The translations under genes and the position numbers were made by a program. DNA of 64,000 nt, taken from assembly GCF_001368815.1 (NCBI RefSeq), contig NZ_CTEI01000003.1, positions 62,001 to 126,000 of the forward strand, given 5' to 3'. Positions within the stretch are counted from its first letter, which is position 1. Each line of letters begins with the position of its first letter. This DNA is from Paraliobacillus sp. PM-2 (GTDB taxonomy: Bacteria > Bacillota > Bacilli > Bacillales > Amphibacillaceae). The notes beneath the pieces were generated by a model. The model made no database searches, had not been told where the DNA came from, and saw only the letters and a list, made by a program, of their open reading frames with translations. Shown piece after piece: positions 51,276 through 60,021 of this stretch.

Positions 51276-51662
51276 ATGAAAGTAGTAGCTTTAGAAGAAG
51301 TATTAGGTACGAAGCATGAGGTGGACGGAGGTAACTGGATTAGCCGTCGTCTAATTACGAAGAAAGATGGCATGGGCTATTCTGTCAATGACACCATCAT
51401 AAAAGCTGGGACAGAAACACATATTTGGTATCAAAATCACCTTGAATCTGTATATTGTATTGAAGGTGAAGGAGAAGTAGTAACATTAAGTGATAATAAA
51501 GTATGGCCAATTGAAAAAGACCAGCTATATGCTTTAGATGAAAATGATGAACATTTATTACGCGCAAAAACAGACATGCGCATGGTTTGTGTTTTCAATC
51601 CTCCACTAACAGGGAATGAAGTACACGACGAAAACGGCGTATATCCAGTAGATGAAGGATAA
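51276..51662 (+). CDS. ectC: L-ectoine synthase
   Basis: 128-residue cupin that cyclises N-gamma-acetyl-diaminobutyrate to ectoine. [26 protein letters not shown] start and the cupin segments [20 protein letters not shown] (metal ligands) and [43 protein letters not shown] 51276 follows GGAGGAACAAAC. No ectD hydroxylase or lysC-type aspartokinase is present in the window, so ectoine itself, not hydroxyectoine, is predicted from this locus. Confidence 0.97.
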   Translation: MKVVALEEVLGTKHEVDGGNWISRRLITKKDGMGYSVNDTIIKAGTETHIWYQNHLESVYCIEGEGEVVTLSDNKVWPIEKDQLYALDENDEHLLRAKTDMRMVCVFNPPLTGNEVHDENGVYPVDEG

Positions 51663-51672
51663 GGATAAGTGT

Positions 51673-51708
51673 AAAAAGCATCTCAACCATGGTGTTGAGA
51701 TGCTTTTT
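51673..51708 (+). terminator. Terminator of ectABC
   Basis: Perfect 15-bp stem AAAAAGCATCTCAAC / GTTGAGATGCTTTTT with loop CATGGT. Confidence 0.9.
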
Positions 51709-51840
51709 TATTTATATAGTTAAGAAGTTATTATAGTCTCTATACTAAATCTTGGTCTATTGTTACTAAATGAATTTGTACTCAGCCTAGTAAATACTTT
51801 ATAATAACGATGAATAGCTTCTTAGGGAGTGTGTTGTGTA

Positions 51841-52278
51841 ATGAAAAAAGATGTTGATGATTATTTGCAAGAAGGCATATACGGTGCAAAAGAGATTAAC
51901 CCTGCAGAACGAAAATTGTTTCTTGGCACTTTACGCGAAAGAGTCGTTTTTGTTTTAACAAAGGGCGAAGTAATGAAAGCAAAAGGAAAAAAAGAATTAG
52001 AAAAAAAAATCCTTGAAAACCCAGAAGCAACGTTATTATTAAATGGTAATATTACGTTCCGATTTTTTAAGCCCTATCGCCAACTAGCTAGCAAGCATAA
52101 CATATTGTACACTACGGTAAACAACCGCGATGCTAAATCGGATTATGGACTGGTACTCACTTATGATCATGCGGTAGATTATAGTGATGAGGACATCATT
52201 TTACATGAAACAAATTCTACGAAAAAACCACCAAAAAAGAACACTTCTTTTTGGTCTAAATTATTTGGTTCAAATTAA
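51841..52278 (+). CDS. DUF1694 protein, YueI-like
   Basis: 145 residues. VDDYLQEGIYGAKEINPAERKLFLGTLRERVVFVLTKGEVMK and the LNGNITFRFFKPYRQLASKHNILYT segment match YueI (DUF1694). The fold is related to ribosomal L30-like domains; function is unknown. ATG 51841 follows AGGGAG; the frame opens four codons earlier. It is commonly near splA/B or stress genes in bacilli, which gives no firm clue here. Confidence 0.82.
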   Translation: MKKDVDDYLQEGIYGAKEINPAERKLFLGTLRERVVFVLTKGEVMKAKGKKELEKKILENPEATLLLNGNITFRFFKPYRQLASKHNILYTTVNNRDAKSDYGLVLTYDHAVDYSDEDIILHETNSTKKPPKKNTSFWSKLFGSN

Positions 52279-52297
52279 ATCTATTTTTGCACAAAAG

Positions 52298-52337
52298 GTA
52301 GGTGAAGATTTTTTCTTTAAATCTCACCTACTCATTT
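52298..52337. terminator. Bidirectional terminator
   Basis: GTAGGTGA(A)GATTT pairs with AAATCTCACCTAC (one bulged A), followed by CATTTTTT on the plus strand. It sits between convergent genes. Confidence 0.75.
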
Positions 52338-52338
52338 T

Positions 52339-53544
52339 TTAGTACGCATTCTCAACAGATTGAACCTTTGCCTTTTCCATCACGGTAACGAAGCGATTCA
52401 TCCCTTCCTCAATTAAATCAGGAGTAGCGTTCGTAAAGTTAAGCCGCATTGTATTTTCTTTCGGATTTGAAACATAAAATGGTGCGCCCGGAACAAAAGC
52501 TACGCCATGTTCTACTGCTATCTGTAATAAATCAGTAGTGTTTATTGTTTCTGGCATATTAACCCACATAAACATACCACCCTTAGGTACAATATAAGAC
52601 ATGCCTTCTATATTTACCTCATCCAGTAATCCTTTCATCACAAGCATTCTCTCATAGTAAGTGTCCCGAATTACTTGAATATGTTGATCAAGATCAAAAT
52701 CTTGCATTAAATGAACAAGTGCATATTGACTAATAGAATTAGTGTGGAGATCAGCTGCTTGTTTAGCTTGTGTCATCAAACGAATAATTTGATGAGGACC
52801 AACAATCCAACCTATTCTTATAGCAGGGACAACTGTTTTTGAAAATGTGCTGGTATATAAAACATATTTATTTTGATCCATTGATGCTAATGGTGGCGGT
52901 GTATCTCCTTGTTCAAATTGAATATCTCCATATGGATCATCTTCTAGAATAACCACATGATATTTATGTGCTAATTGTAATAATGCTTTTCTTCTTTCAA
53001 GGGACCATACCTTTCCTCCTGGATTAGAATACGTTGGTACAACATAAATACATTTTGGTTTTAGTCGTTTAATCTTATCTTCTAAATCATTCTCTAACAT
53101 GCCATCTTGATCAGATTCAACCGCAACAATATTTGTCTCATACGAGGAAAATACCTGTAAGGCAGCTAAGTATGTTGGATTTTCTGTTAGAACAACATCC
53201 CCAGGGTTTATCATTATTCTTGCAAATAAATCAATTGCTTGTTGAGATCCAGAAGTAATTAATATATCTTCTGGCTGTCTTATAATCTGTTTTTGTTGTC
53301 TCATACGATTAGCTAACTGTTCTCTTAATTTATAAACGCCTTCTGTCTCCCCATATTGCAATGCTTTTCGATCAAATTGAATTGCTTTTTGAAACGCTTC
53401 GCTAACAGCATTAACTGGAAACAAAGCTTCATCGGGCAATCCCCCAGCAAATGATATCACATTTCCGTTATTTACAACTTTAAGTATTTCCCTTACAGCT
53501 GATGATTTTAAATAACGTACACGATGTGAAAAACCATATTTCAT
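52339..53544 (-). CDS. PLP-dependent aminotransferase (2-aminoadipate/KAT-like)
   Basis: 401-residue fold-type I aminotransferase of the subgroup related to MocR C-terminal domains and LysN. FAGGLPDEALFPVNAV, YGETEGVYKLREQLANRM, DILITSGSQQAIDLFARIMINPGDVVLTENPTYLAALQVF, YVVPTYSNPGGKVWSLERRKALL, EDDPYGDIQF, and the PLP Lys in LYTSTFSKTVVPAIRIGWIVGP. No winged-helix domain is attached. Likely substrates are branched-chain, aromatic or aminoadipate amino acids; not decidable here. ATG 53544 follows AAGGTGGGAG. Confidence 0.88.
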   Translation of the reverse strand: MKYGFSHRVRYLKSSAVREILKVVNNGNVISFAGGLPDEALFPVNAVSEAFQKAIQFDRKALQYGETEGVYKLREQLANRMRQQKQIIRQPEDILITSGSQQAIDLFARIMINPGDVVLTENPTYLAALQVFSSYETNIVAVESDQDGMLENDLEDKIKRLKPKCIYVVPTYSNPGGKVWSLERRKALLQLAHKYHVVILEDDPYGDIQFEQGDTPPPLASMDQNKYVLYTSTFSKTVVPAIRIGWIVGPHQIIRLMTQAKQAADLHTNSISQYALVHLMQDFDLDQHIQVIRDTYYERMLVMKGLLDEVNIEGMSYIVPKGGMFMWVNMPETINTTDLLQIAVEHGVAFVPGAPFYVSNPKENTMRLNFTNATPDLIEEGMNRFVTVMEKAKVQSVENAY

Positions 53545-53753
53545 TACTACTCCCACCTTTATTTTTAGAAAAATCAAACTATTTTAAATTATTTTTATTA
53601 TTATAACATGTTAACCATCGAATACAAGCGTAATTTCTTTAATTAATATTGTGATATCTAGATAATTTTTTCTTACTACCGAGGGAGAGTTAACATCAAA
53701 AAATAACTACATCACGAGAAAAATCTTTATAAAATTGTCACTTTCATAACTAC

Positions 53754-53778
53754 AAAACTAGAAAATTAGTTTTATAAT
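53754..53778 (+). promoter_or_regulatory. ArsR-type operator and promoter
   Basis: AAAACTA (53754-53760) and TAGTTTT (53767-53773) form a perfect 7-6-7 inverted repeat directly before TATAAT (53773-53778). It is placed to block RNA polymerase and is the probable site for the ArsR protein encoded next. Confidence 0.65.
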
Positions 53779-53799
53779 AAAGATAAGGAGTGTGATTTC

Positions 53800-54132
53800 G
53801 TGAAATCAACTGTAAAAACGACTGATGAAGCTAAATTCATCGTAAATCAATCAGAGAAACTACTACCAACATTGCAAGAAGATACGAAAACAAAAGAAAC
53901 AGCAGATTTCTATAAAGCATTAGGAGACGAAACAAGGTTACGCATTATTGGGATGCTGTTGGTTGATAATCTTTGCATGTGTGAAATAGTTGCTGGTTTA
54001 GATATTCCCACATCCACTATTTCTCACCATCTAAAATTATTAGAAAGAGGAAATGTTATTCGATCTCAAAAAGAAGGACGATACACCGTTTACTTTTTAA
54101 ATAAAGATAGTGTTCTTCCATTTTTACAGTAA
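53800..54132 (+). CDS. ArsR/SmtB family repressor
   Basis: 110-residue winged-helix regulator. FYKALGDETRLRIIGMLLVDNLCMCEIVAGLDIPTSTISHHLKLLERGNVIRSQKEGRYTVYFL. The LCMCE segment corresponds to the metal(loid)-binding ELCVCDL box in the alpha-3 helix of ArsR/CadC sensors, suggesting As(III) or a soft metal as inducer. GTG start after AAGGAGTG. First gene of a three-gene operon with a permease and thioredoxin-like protein. Confidence 0.92.
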   Translation: MKSTVKTTDEAKFIVNQSEKLLPTLQEDTKTKETADFYKALGDETRLRIIGMLLVDNLCMCEIVAGLDIPTSTISHHLKLLERGNVIRSQKEGRYTVYFLNKDSVLPFLQ

Positions 54133-54166
54133 ATTCCTGATTGGTTAAAAGAAAGAAGGCAATAAA

Positions 54167-55168
54167 ATGTTAATATTTTCGTGGTTAAGTGATCAATTGC
54201 TTAGAATGGAATGGCTGTCAACTATTGTCCGTTTATTAGTTGAAGATGTTTTTCATTTTTCTATTAATGAAAAGCTAGGAGGAAGTATTCATTTCTTCAT
54301 TTATGATACAATCAAAATCTTTATCTTAATGTCTGTTTTAATTTTTGGTATTTCTTATATCCAAAGCTACTTTCCTCCAGAACGGACGAAAAAATTACTT
54401 GGAGGCATCAAGGGGATTAAGGGAAATATCTTAGGTGCGTTACTTGGTACCATCACTCCATTTTGTAGTTGTTCAAGTATTCCTATTTTTATCGGGTTTA
54501 CTTCAGCTCGTTTACCATTAGGTGTGACCTTTTCCTTTTTAATATCTTCACCGATGGTAGATTTAGCGTCATTTCTATTATTAACCTCTTTTTTCGGGGT
54601 CAAAATAGCCGCTATTTATGTAATTGTCGGTCTGGTTCTTGCTGTAATAGGTGGAACGATTATTGATAAATTACAACTAGAAAAACAGGTGCAACCCTTT
54701 GTATTAGAGGGGAAACATGTGGAAAATGAATTGGAAGAATTAACTTACAAGGATAGAATTGATTATGCATTTAATGAAGTAATAGCTATTTTTAAAAAAG
54801 TTTGGTACGCCATCCTTATCGGCGTAGCAATTGGCGCAGTCATTCATAATTGGATCCCGCAATCCACCATTGAAGCAGTAATTGGGGAAGGTAATCCTTT
54901 TGCCGTTCTCATCGCTACTGTGATCGGTGTTCCTATTTATGCTGATATATTTGGTACATTACCAATCGCTGAAGCATTATTTGGAAAAGGCGTCGAGGTT
55001 GGTACTATTCTTGCATTTATGATGTCTGTTACAGCTCTATCTCTACCATCTTTAATCATGTTAAGTAAAGTAGTTAAGCCCAAACTATTAGCTACATTTA
55101 TCGCGATTATAACAATTGGTATTATCATTATTGGCTATATTTTTAATGGATTAGATTTCCTATTTTAA
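54167..55168 (+). CDS. COG0701 permease (YraQ/ArsP-like)
   Basis: 333-residue membrane protein with about eight segments. The core motif GALLGTITPFCSCSSIPIFIGFTSARLPLGVTFSFLISSPMVDLASFLLL with the CSCSSIP Cys triad is characteristic of this family, and a second GVPIYADIFGTLPIAEALFGKG repeat follows. ArsP members export trivalent organoarsenicals; other members are linked to Cu or Zn. The ArsR gene in front supports a metal(loid) efflux role, but the ion is unknown. Confidence 0.88.
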   Translation: MLIFSWLSDQLLRMEWLSTIVRLLVEDVFHFSINEKLGGSIHFFIYDTIKIFILMSVLIFGISYIQSYFPPERTKKLLGGIKGIKGNILGALLGTITPFCSCSSIPIFIGFTSARLPLGVTFSFLISSPMVDLASFLLLTSFFGVKIAAIYVIVGLVLAVIGGTIIDKLQLEKQVQPFVLEGKHVENELEELTYKDRIDYAFNEVIAIFKKVWYAILIGVAIGAVIHNWIPQSTIEAVIGEGNPFAVLIATVIGVPIYADIFGTLPIAEALFGKGVEVGTILAFMMSVTALSLPSLIMLSKVVKPKLLATFIAIITIGIIIIGYIFNGLDFLF

Positions 55169-55203
55169 TAGGTGATTAATATAATTTTAAGGAGATGTTT
55201 CAT

Positions 55204-55434
55204 ATGATTATTAAAGTATTAGGACCAGGTTGTGCAAATTGCAAAAAATTACAGAAAAACGTTGAAGTAGCTGTTAAAGAACTTAAATTAGATGCTTCAA
55301 TTGAAAAAGTAACGGATTTTAAAGAAATCACAAAGTACGGTGTAATGAGTACGCCTGCGCTAGTTGTAGATGATGAGGTGAAAGTAGCAGGTAAAGTAGC
55401 AAAACCCGACGAGATAAAAGAACATCTTCAATAA
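55204..55434 (+). CDS. Small thioredoxin-fold redox protein
   Basis: 76-residue minimal thioredoxin (redox-active disulfide protein 2 type) with active site GPGCANCKKLQKNV and the cis-Pro in MSTPALVVDDEV. ATG 55204 is nine bases after AAGGAG; an ATG at 55195 directly abuts the Shine-Dalgarno. Third gene of the ArsR-permease operon, where such proteins typically accompany COG0701 permeases and may keep the permease or its substrate reduced. Confidence 0.88.
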   Translation: MIIKVLGPGCANCKKLQKNVEVAVKELKLDASIEKVTDFKEITKYGVMSTPALVVDDEVKVAGKVAKPDEIKEHLQ

Positions 55435-55446
55435 AAGAAAGTTAAC

Positions 55447-55492
55447 AAAAAAACAGTCGTAAGATTAATTGTTTTAATCACGACTGTTTTTT
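55447..55492 (+). terminator. Terminator of ArsR/permease/thioredoxin operon
   Basis: Stem AACAGTCGT / ACGACTGTT extended inside by GATTAA / TTAATC, followed by TTTTTT; the upstream A-run also allows function on the minus strand. Confidence 0.88.
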
Positions 55493-55529
55493 GTACTATA
55501 TTTAGAACTATTTTCTATTATTATTTACG

Positions 55530-56324
55530 TTATCCTAAAATGGCACGATCATTATCCATTTGCGTCCCACGAATACGATGAAATTCTTTTAACAATTTTT
55601 CAATTGTCAATGCTTGCTTTTCCTTGCCAGCTACATCTAAGATAATTTGTCCTTTATCCATCATAATTAATCGATTACCAAGATCAAGTGCTTGTTGCAT
55701 ATTATGTGTAACCATTAAGGTAGTTAAATGAAAGTTTTCAACAATCTCACCTGTTAACTGTGTAATTAATTCTGCTCGTGATGGATCTAATGCTGCTGTA
55801 TGCTCATCGAGTAATAATATATTTGGTTCAGTAAAAGTTGCCATTAACAAAGACAATGCTTGCCTTTCTCCACCAGATAATAATCCTACTTTTGCAGTTA
55901 AACGATCTTCCAATCCTAGATGCAACGTATTTAAATATTCACGAAACAATTCTCTGCGTTTTTTGTTTACTCCTAAGCGAAGCTTTCTTTTCTTATTTCT
56001 AGCATAAGCCATTGCTAAGTTTTCTTCTATCGTCATAGAAGGTGCAGTGCCCGCCATTGGATCTTGAAAAACACGTCCGATCAACTTAGATCTTTTAAAT
56101 TCCGGTACCATTGTTACATTTTTTTCATCAATTAACACATCTCCAACGTCAGGGATTAGACTACCTGAAATGACATTCATTAATGTTGATTTACCTGCAC
56201 CATTACTTCCAATAATCGTTACAAAATCACCTTTATCTAATGATAAATTAATACCTTGTAATGCTTTTTTTTCATCTGGAGTGGCTTCATTAAATGTTAA
56301 TGACACCTGATTAATAGTTAACAT
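55530..56324 (-). CDS. ABC transporter ATP-binding protein (TrpZ-like)
   Basis: 264 residues. Walker A IGSNGAGKSTLMNV, Q-loop VFQDPMAGTAPSMTIEENLAMAY, signature LSGGERQALSLLMA, Walker B ILLLDEHTAALDP (a His where Pro is usual), switch MVTHNMQQAL. DEHTAALDP and the permease/binding protein pairing match the ABC systems annotated as tryptophan/tyrosine-type (TrpXYZ) or unknown. It starts 2 bp from the permease stop. Confidence 0.88.
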   Translation of the reverse strand: MLTINQVSLTFNEATPDEKKALQGINLSLDKGDFVTIIGSNGAGKSTLMNVISGSLIPDVGDVLIDEKNVTMVPEFKRSKLIGRVFQDPMAGTAPSMTIEENLAMAYARNKKRKLRLGVNKKRRELFREYLNTLHLGLEDRLTAKVGLLSGGERQALSLLMATFTEPNILLLDEHTAALDPSRAELITQLTGEIVENFHLTTLMVTHNMQQALDLGNRLIMMDKGQIILDVAGKEKQALTIEKLLKEFHRIRGTQMDNDRAILG

Positions 56325-56325
56325 T

Positions 56326-57312
56326 TTATGCCTCTCCCTTCAATCTATTTTGTAATTCTATTCGTTTACGTTTCTTTCTTTTTGCTTCCTTTTGACTAGA
56401 GATAACCTTTGGCACAACTAGCGCGAAAATAACCAACACAGACGTGATCATTTTCATATCCCCTGTATCCAAAAAATCTACTCGAAGTGCAAGTGTCACT
56501 ACAATTCGATAAATAATCGCTCCTCCGATAACTGCCAATGTTGTTCGCATAATTGATTTTGTTCCAAATAATGCTTCACCTATAATAACAGAAGCTAATC
56601 CGATTACGATCATCCCTATTCCCATACCAACATCCGCAAAACCTCCATATTGACCATAGAGGGCACCAGATAATGCCACAAATCCGTTAGAGAAACCTAA
56701 CCCAATAATTTTAAGATTATCTGTATTAGCAGAAAAGCTTCGAATCATTTTTTCATTATCACCTGTAGCACGTAATGCTAATCCTACCTCTGTTTTTAAG
56801 AAATAATCTGTTATTAATTTTATAATAGCTGTAATAAGTATCATAACGAATAAAATCCCCCACGTACCAGGTACATTCTCTACTCCGAATGAGGTAAGCA
56901 TATTATTTAATACGTCATCAATACCAATAGAAGACCAAAAGGCAGTTAATTGTGTGAATATCGTGTCTTCGTTTAATAATGCTAAATTGGGTTGACCCAT
57001 GACTCGCAAGTTAATGGAATAGAGTGCAGTCATCATTAAAATCCCAGACAATAACGGATTTATTTTTCCTTTTGTATTTAAAATTCCTGTGATACTACCT
57101 GCTATAAAGCCAGCTATTACGGCTAATAGAGTAGCAATAATAGTTGGTACATCGTTTATAATTGCAATTGCAGCAACACCAGCACCCGTAACAAAACTTC
57201 CATCTACGGTTAAATCAGGAAAGTCTAAAACACGGAAAGACAAATAGACACCTAATGCCATAATAGCGTATATGATTCCTGACTCGACAGCTTGAAAAAT
57301 CGGTATGAACAT
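56326..57312 (-). CDS. ABC transporter permease (LivH/TrpY-like)
   Basis: 328-residue permease with about nine membrane segments: GIIYAIMALGVYLSFRVLDFPDLTVDGSFVTGAGVAA at the N terminus and GEALFGTKSIMRTTLAVIGGAIIYRIVV near the C terminus, typical of the permeases that pair with ABC_sub_bind lipoproteins. ATG 57312 is used because AAGGGGAG lies seven bases upstream. Middle gene of binding protein-permease-ATPase. Confidence 0.88.
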   Translation of the reverse strand: MFIPIFQAVESGIIYAIMALGVYLSFRVLDFPDLTVDGSFVTGAGVAAIAIINDVPTIIATLLAVIAGFIAGSITGILNTKGKINPLLSGILMMTALYSINLRVMGQPNLALLNEDTIFTQLTAFWSSIGIDDVLNNMLTSFGVENVPGTWGILFVMILITAIIKLITDYFLKTEVGLALRATGDNEKMIRSFSANTDNLKIIGLGFSNGFVALSGALYGQYGGFADVGMGIGMIVIGLASVIIGEALFGTKSIMRTTLAVIGGAIIYRIVVTLALRVDFLDTGDMKMITSVLVIFALVVPKVISSQKEAKRKKRKRIELQNRLKGEA

Positions 57313-57418
57313 GCATCTTCTCCCCTTCAATATGTTAAAAACATACTATGTCACTAAATCTTTATCGTAAAAATTCTATTTTTCTTACATGATATGCTTG
57401 GAAATATTTATATAAAGA

Positions 57419-57455
57419 AAACCGACTTTAAACCAAATAGGATAAGAGCCGGTTT
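57419..57455 (-). terminator. Possible intercistronic terminator after binding-protein gene
   Basis: Minus strand AAACCGGCTCTT pairs imperfectly with AAGTCGGTTT, followed by TTCTTTATAT. It would reduce read-through from the binding-protein gene into the permease gene. Confidence 0.4.
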
Positions 57456-57501
57456 ATCTTTTATATTGTATATTTCAATTTTTTAAAACCTACACAATCA
57501 C

Positions 57502-58500
57502 TTACTCTTTTTTCGTTTCTTTAAATTGCGCTTCTTCATCCCAAGCATCATTCCATTCTATCCCTTGTTCTTTTGCTGCATCTTTATTAATAAAGAGCTG
57601 CATTTCAGAAGGATATTCTACAGGAATATCTGCTGTTGTTTTTTCACCTGTAAGAATTTCTACTGCCATCTCTCCAGCACGATGACCAATTGTTTTATAA
57701 TCAATTCCATATGTCGCAAAGCCACCACGTTCTAAAGAGTCCGGTTCTCCAACAATTAGTGGGATATCTTGTTCATTTGCCACACCAACAACACTTTCTA
57801 AGGCAGAGACAACCGTGTTATCTGTAACAACATAAATAACATCTGCAACACCAACTAATGTTGAGGCTGATTGCTGTACTTCTGCTGTTGTAGATACAGT
57901 TCTTTCTTCAAGAGATAAACTTGTTTGCTTCATTGCTTGTTTCACTGTATCAATTTGCGCAACAGAATTTTGCTCACCAGCATTATAAATCACACCAACT
58001 GTAGAACCTTCAAAATACGTATCAATAAATGCTACCGTATTAGCAATTGCATCTGGATGAAGATCCATCACACCAGTGATGTTCTCACCAGGTTGATCCA
58101 TTGCTTCTACTAAGCCGGAACCAATCGCATCCGTTACAGATGTAAATACAATTGGTATATCCTTTGTTGCTTGTAATGCCGCTTGCGCACTAGGCGTGGC
58201 ATTCGCAAAAATTAAATCTACCCCATCTGATACAAAATTCTTGGCTATAGGTAAGGTATTATTTTGGTCTGCTTGCGCACTTTGGAAATCATACGCTACA
58301 TTCAAACCAGCTTCTTCAATAGCACTTTTAAAACCCTCGTACGCTGCATCTAACGATGGGTGTTCTACAAATTGGGATACACCAATCGTATAGTCTGCGT
58401 TCTCACCGCTATCTGAATTGGTGGCATCATTAGAACCACATGCTGTAATGAATAAAACACTTATCATAGCAATAAAACTAATTAACAACTTTTTTATCAT
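57502..58500 (-). CDS. ABC transporter substrate-binding lipoprotein (TrpX-like, ABC_sub_bind)
   Basis: 332 residues. Lipobox ITAC (Cys about 21), then YTIGVSQFVEHPSLDAAYEGFKSAIEEAGLNVAYDFQSAQADQNNTLPIAKNFVSDGVDLIFANATPSAQAALQATKDIPIVFTSVTDAIG, the hallmark of the ABC_sub_bind (PF04392) family. The homologous streptococcal system transports aromatic amino acids; substrate here is inferred. A CodY-like box lies just upstream. Confidence 0.9.
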   Translation of the reverse strand: MIKKLLISFIAMISVLFITACGSNDATNSDSGENADYTIGVSQFVEHPSLDAAYEGFKSAIEEAGLNVAYDFQSAQADQNNTLPIAKNFVSDGVDLIFANATPSAQAALQATKDIPIVFTSVTDAIGSGLVEAMDQPGENITGVMDLHPDAIANTVAFIDTYFEGSTVGVIYNAGEQNSVAQIDTVKQAMKQTSLSLEERTVSTTAEVQQSASTLVGVADVIYVVTDNTVVSALESVVGVANEQDIPLIVGEPDSLERGGFATYGIDYKTIGHRAGEMAVEILTGEKTTADIPVEYPSEMQLFINKDAAKEQGIEWNDAWDEEAQFKETKKE

Positions 58501-58533
58501 TTCTACGCCCCCTTATATATTCTTTCTGTTTTA

Positions 58534-58548
58534 AATTTTCTGAATTAT
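58534..58548 (-). promoter_or_regulatory. CodY-box candidate upstream of ABC importer
   Basis: AATTTTCTGAATTAT matches 12 of 15 positions of the CodY consensus AATTTTCWGAAAATT, 34 bp before the binding-protein start. Fits nutritional control of an amino-acid importer. Confidence 0.45.
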
Positions 58549-58768
58549 GCGCATTATTATATCACATAATTATAGGTAAATATACATTATTATTCACTGT
58601 TTTTTTGTTTTGTCACATCTAATTTAAAAATTGATTATTGTAAAACTTGCTATTTATCATTAATTTTTGCAGACTTATAGAAGGACTTTATTATATGAAG
58701 TATTTTTAAATTGTTTATATCTTTCATGCAATGGCTCGATACATAAGCGAAAGTAAAGGAGCATAACA

Positions 58769-59881
58769 ATGATGAAACATCTTATTATTGGCGCTGGGAT
58801 ACTGGGGGCCTCCACAGCCTATCATTTGGCAAGAAAAGGGGTGAATGTAACTGTTATTGATGAAAAACATGCTGGTCAAGCAACAGACGCTGCAGCTGGA
58901 ATTGTGTGTCCTTGGTTATCACAACGTAGAAATAAACGATGGTATTTCTTAGCTAAAGAAGGCGCCCGTTATTATCAAACGTTAATAAAACAATTAGCTG
59001 AAGATGGTGAATTAGATACTGGTTACAAACAAGTTGGTGCCATTAGTATTAGACAATCGGAAGAAAAGCTAGATGCCATGCTGAAACGTGCACTGAAGCG
59101 AAGAGAAGACGCACCAGAAATTGGAGAGTTAACTAAATTAACACCCGAGCAAACGAAAGAAATGTTTCCACCTCTTGACGGAGAATTTGGAGCAATTCAT
59201 GTAAGTGGAGCTGCTCGAGTGAATGGAAGGAAACTGCGTGATGCATTAATACGTGCAGCACAGAAACACGGGGCAAATGTCATTCAAGGAAATGCTTGGC
59301 TAAAACAAGAGAAGCAGCAAGTCTATGCGATGGTAGATGATCAACCTATCTTCGCAGATCACATCATTATTACTGCTGGTGTATGGAGTAAACAACTATT
59401 ATTACCACTCGGCATTAATTTTTTAGTAGAAGCTCAAAAAGCACAAATCATGCATATGCAATTACCTAACACGGATACAAGTGAATGGCCGGTTGTTATG
59501 CCTCCGAGTGACCATTATTTAGTAGCATATGATGACCAACGAATTATAGCCGGTGCTACACATGAAAATAATTTAGGATTTGATCAGCGGGTGACACCCA
59601 TTGGTTTGCAAGAGATTCTAAATAAATCACTTGATATTGCACCTGGGTTAGCACAAAGTACTGTGCTTGAAACTCGGGTAGGTTTTCGACCAAGTACACC
59701 GGGATTTTTACCTGTGATCGGTCAGCTCCCAGGTTTTGATCAATTATTTACAGCAAATGGGCTAGGCTCGTCAGGCTTAACGACAGGACCATTTCTCGGA
59801 CAACAATTGGCACACCTTGTTTTAGGAGAATCGATGCGTATTGACCCTAATGATTATCCTGTTGCTGGAGCAATCGAATAA
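58769..59881 (+). CDS. FAD-dependent oxidoreductase, DadA/glycine oxidase family
   Basis: 370-residue flavoprotein. N-terminal GxGxxG LIIGAGILGASTAYHLARKGVNVTVIDEK; TDAAAGIVCPWLSQRRN; C-terminal VGFRPSTPGFLPVIGQLPGFDQLFTANGLGSSGLTTGPFLGQQLAHLVLG typical of D-amino acid dehydrogenases and sarcosine/glycine oxidases (DAO family). The substrate is probably a D- or N-methyl amino acid or glycine. AAAGGAGC precedes the ATG. Monocistronic. Confidence 0.88.
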   Translation: MMKHLIIGAGILGASTAYHLARKGVNVTVIDEKHAGQATDAAAGIVCPWLSQRRNKRWYFLAKEGARYYQTLIKQLAEDGELDTGYKQVGAISIRQSEEKLDAMLKRALKRREDAPEIGELTKLTPEQTKEMFPPLDGEFGAIHVSGAARVNGRKLRDALIRAAQKHGANVIQGNAWLKQEKQQVYAMVDDQPIFADHIIITAGVWSKQLLLPLGINFLVEAQKAQIMHMQLPNTDTSEWPVVMPPSDHYLVAYDDQRIIAGATHENNLGFDQRVTPIGLQEILNKSLDIAPGLAQSTVLETRVGFRPSTPGFLPVIGQLPGFDQLFTANGLGSSGLTTGPFLGQQLAHLVLGESMRIDPNDYPVAGAIE

Positions 59882-59974
59882 AGTGGGTTTTCGGTGATTA
59901 GCTCTTCTATTGAGCCTCTCTTTATTCGAATGAAGCTGTTTTTCGGTCAATCGATAGTCAAATTGTAGAAAACA

Positions 59975-60010
59975 AAAAATAGATGTAGCGATTAAACTAC
60001 ATCTATTTTT
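59975..60010. terminator. Bidirectional terminator between oxidase gene and ilvD
   Basis: Perfect 14-bp stem AAAAATAGATGTAG / CTACATCTATTTTT with 8-nt loop; A- and T-rich ends serve both strands. Confidence 0.85.
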
Positions 60011-60021
60011 CATGCATTTAT

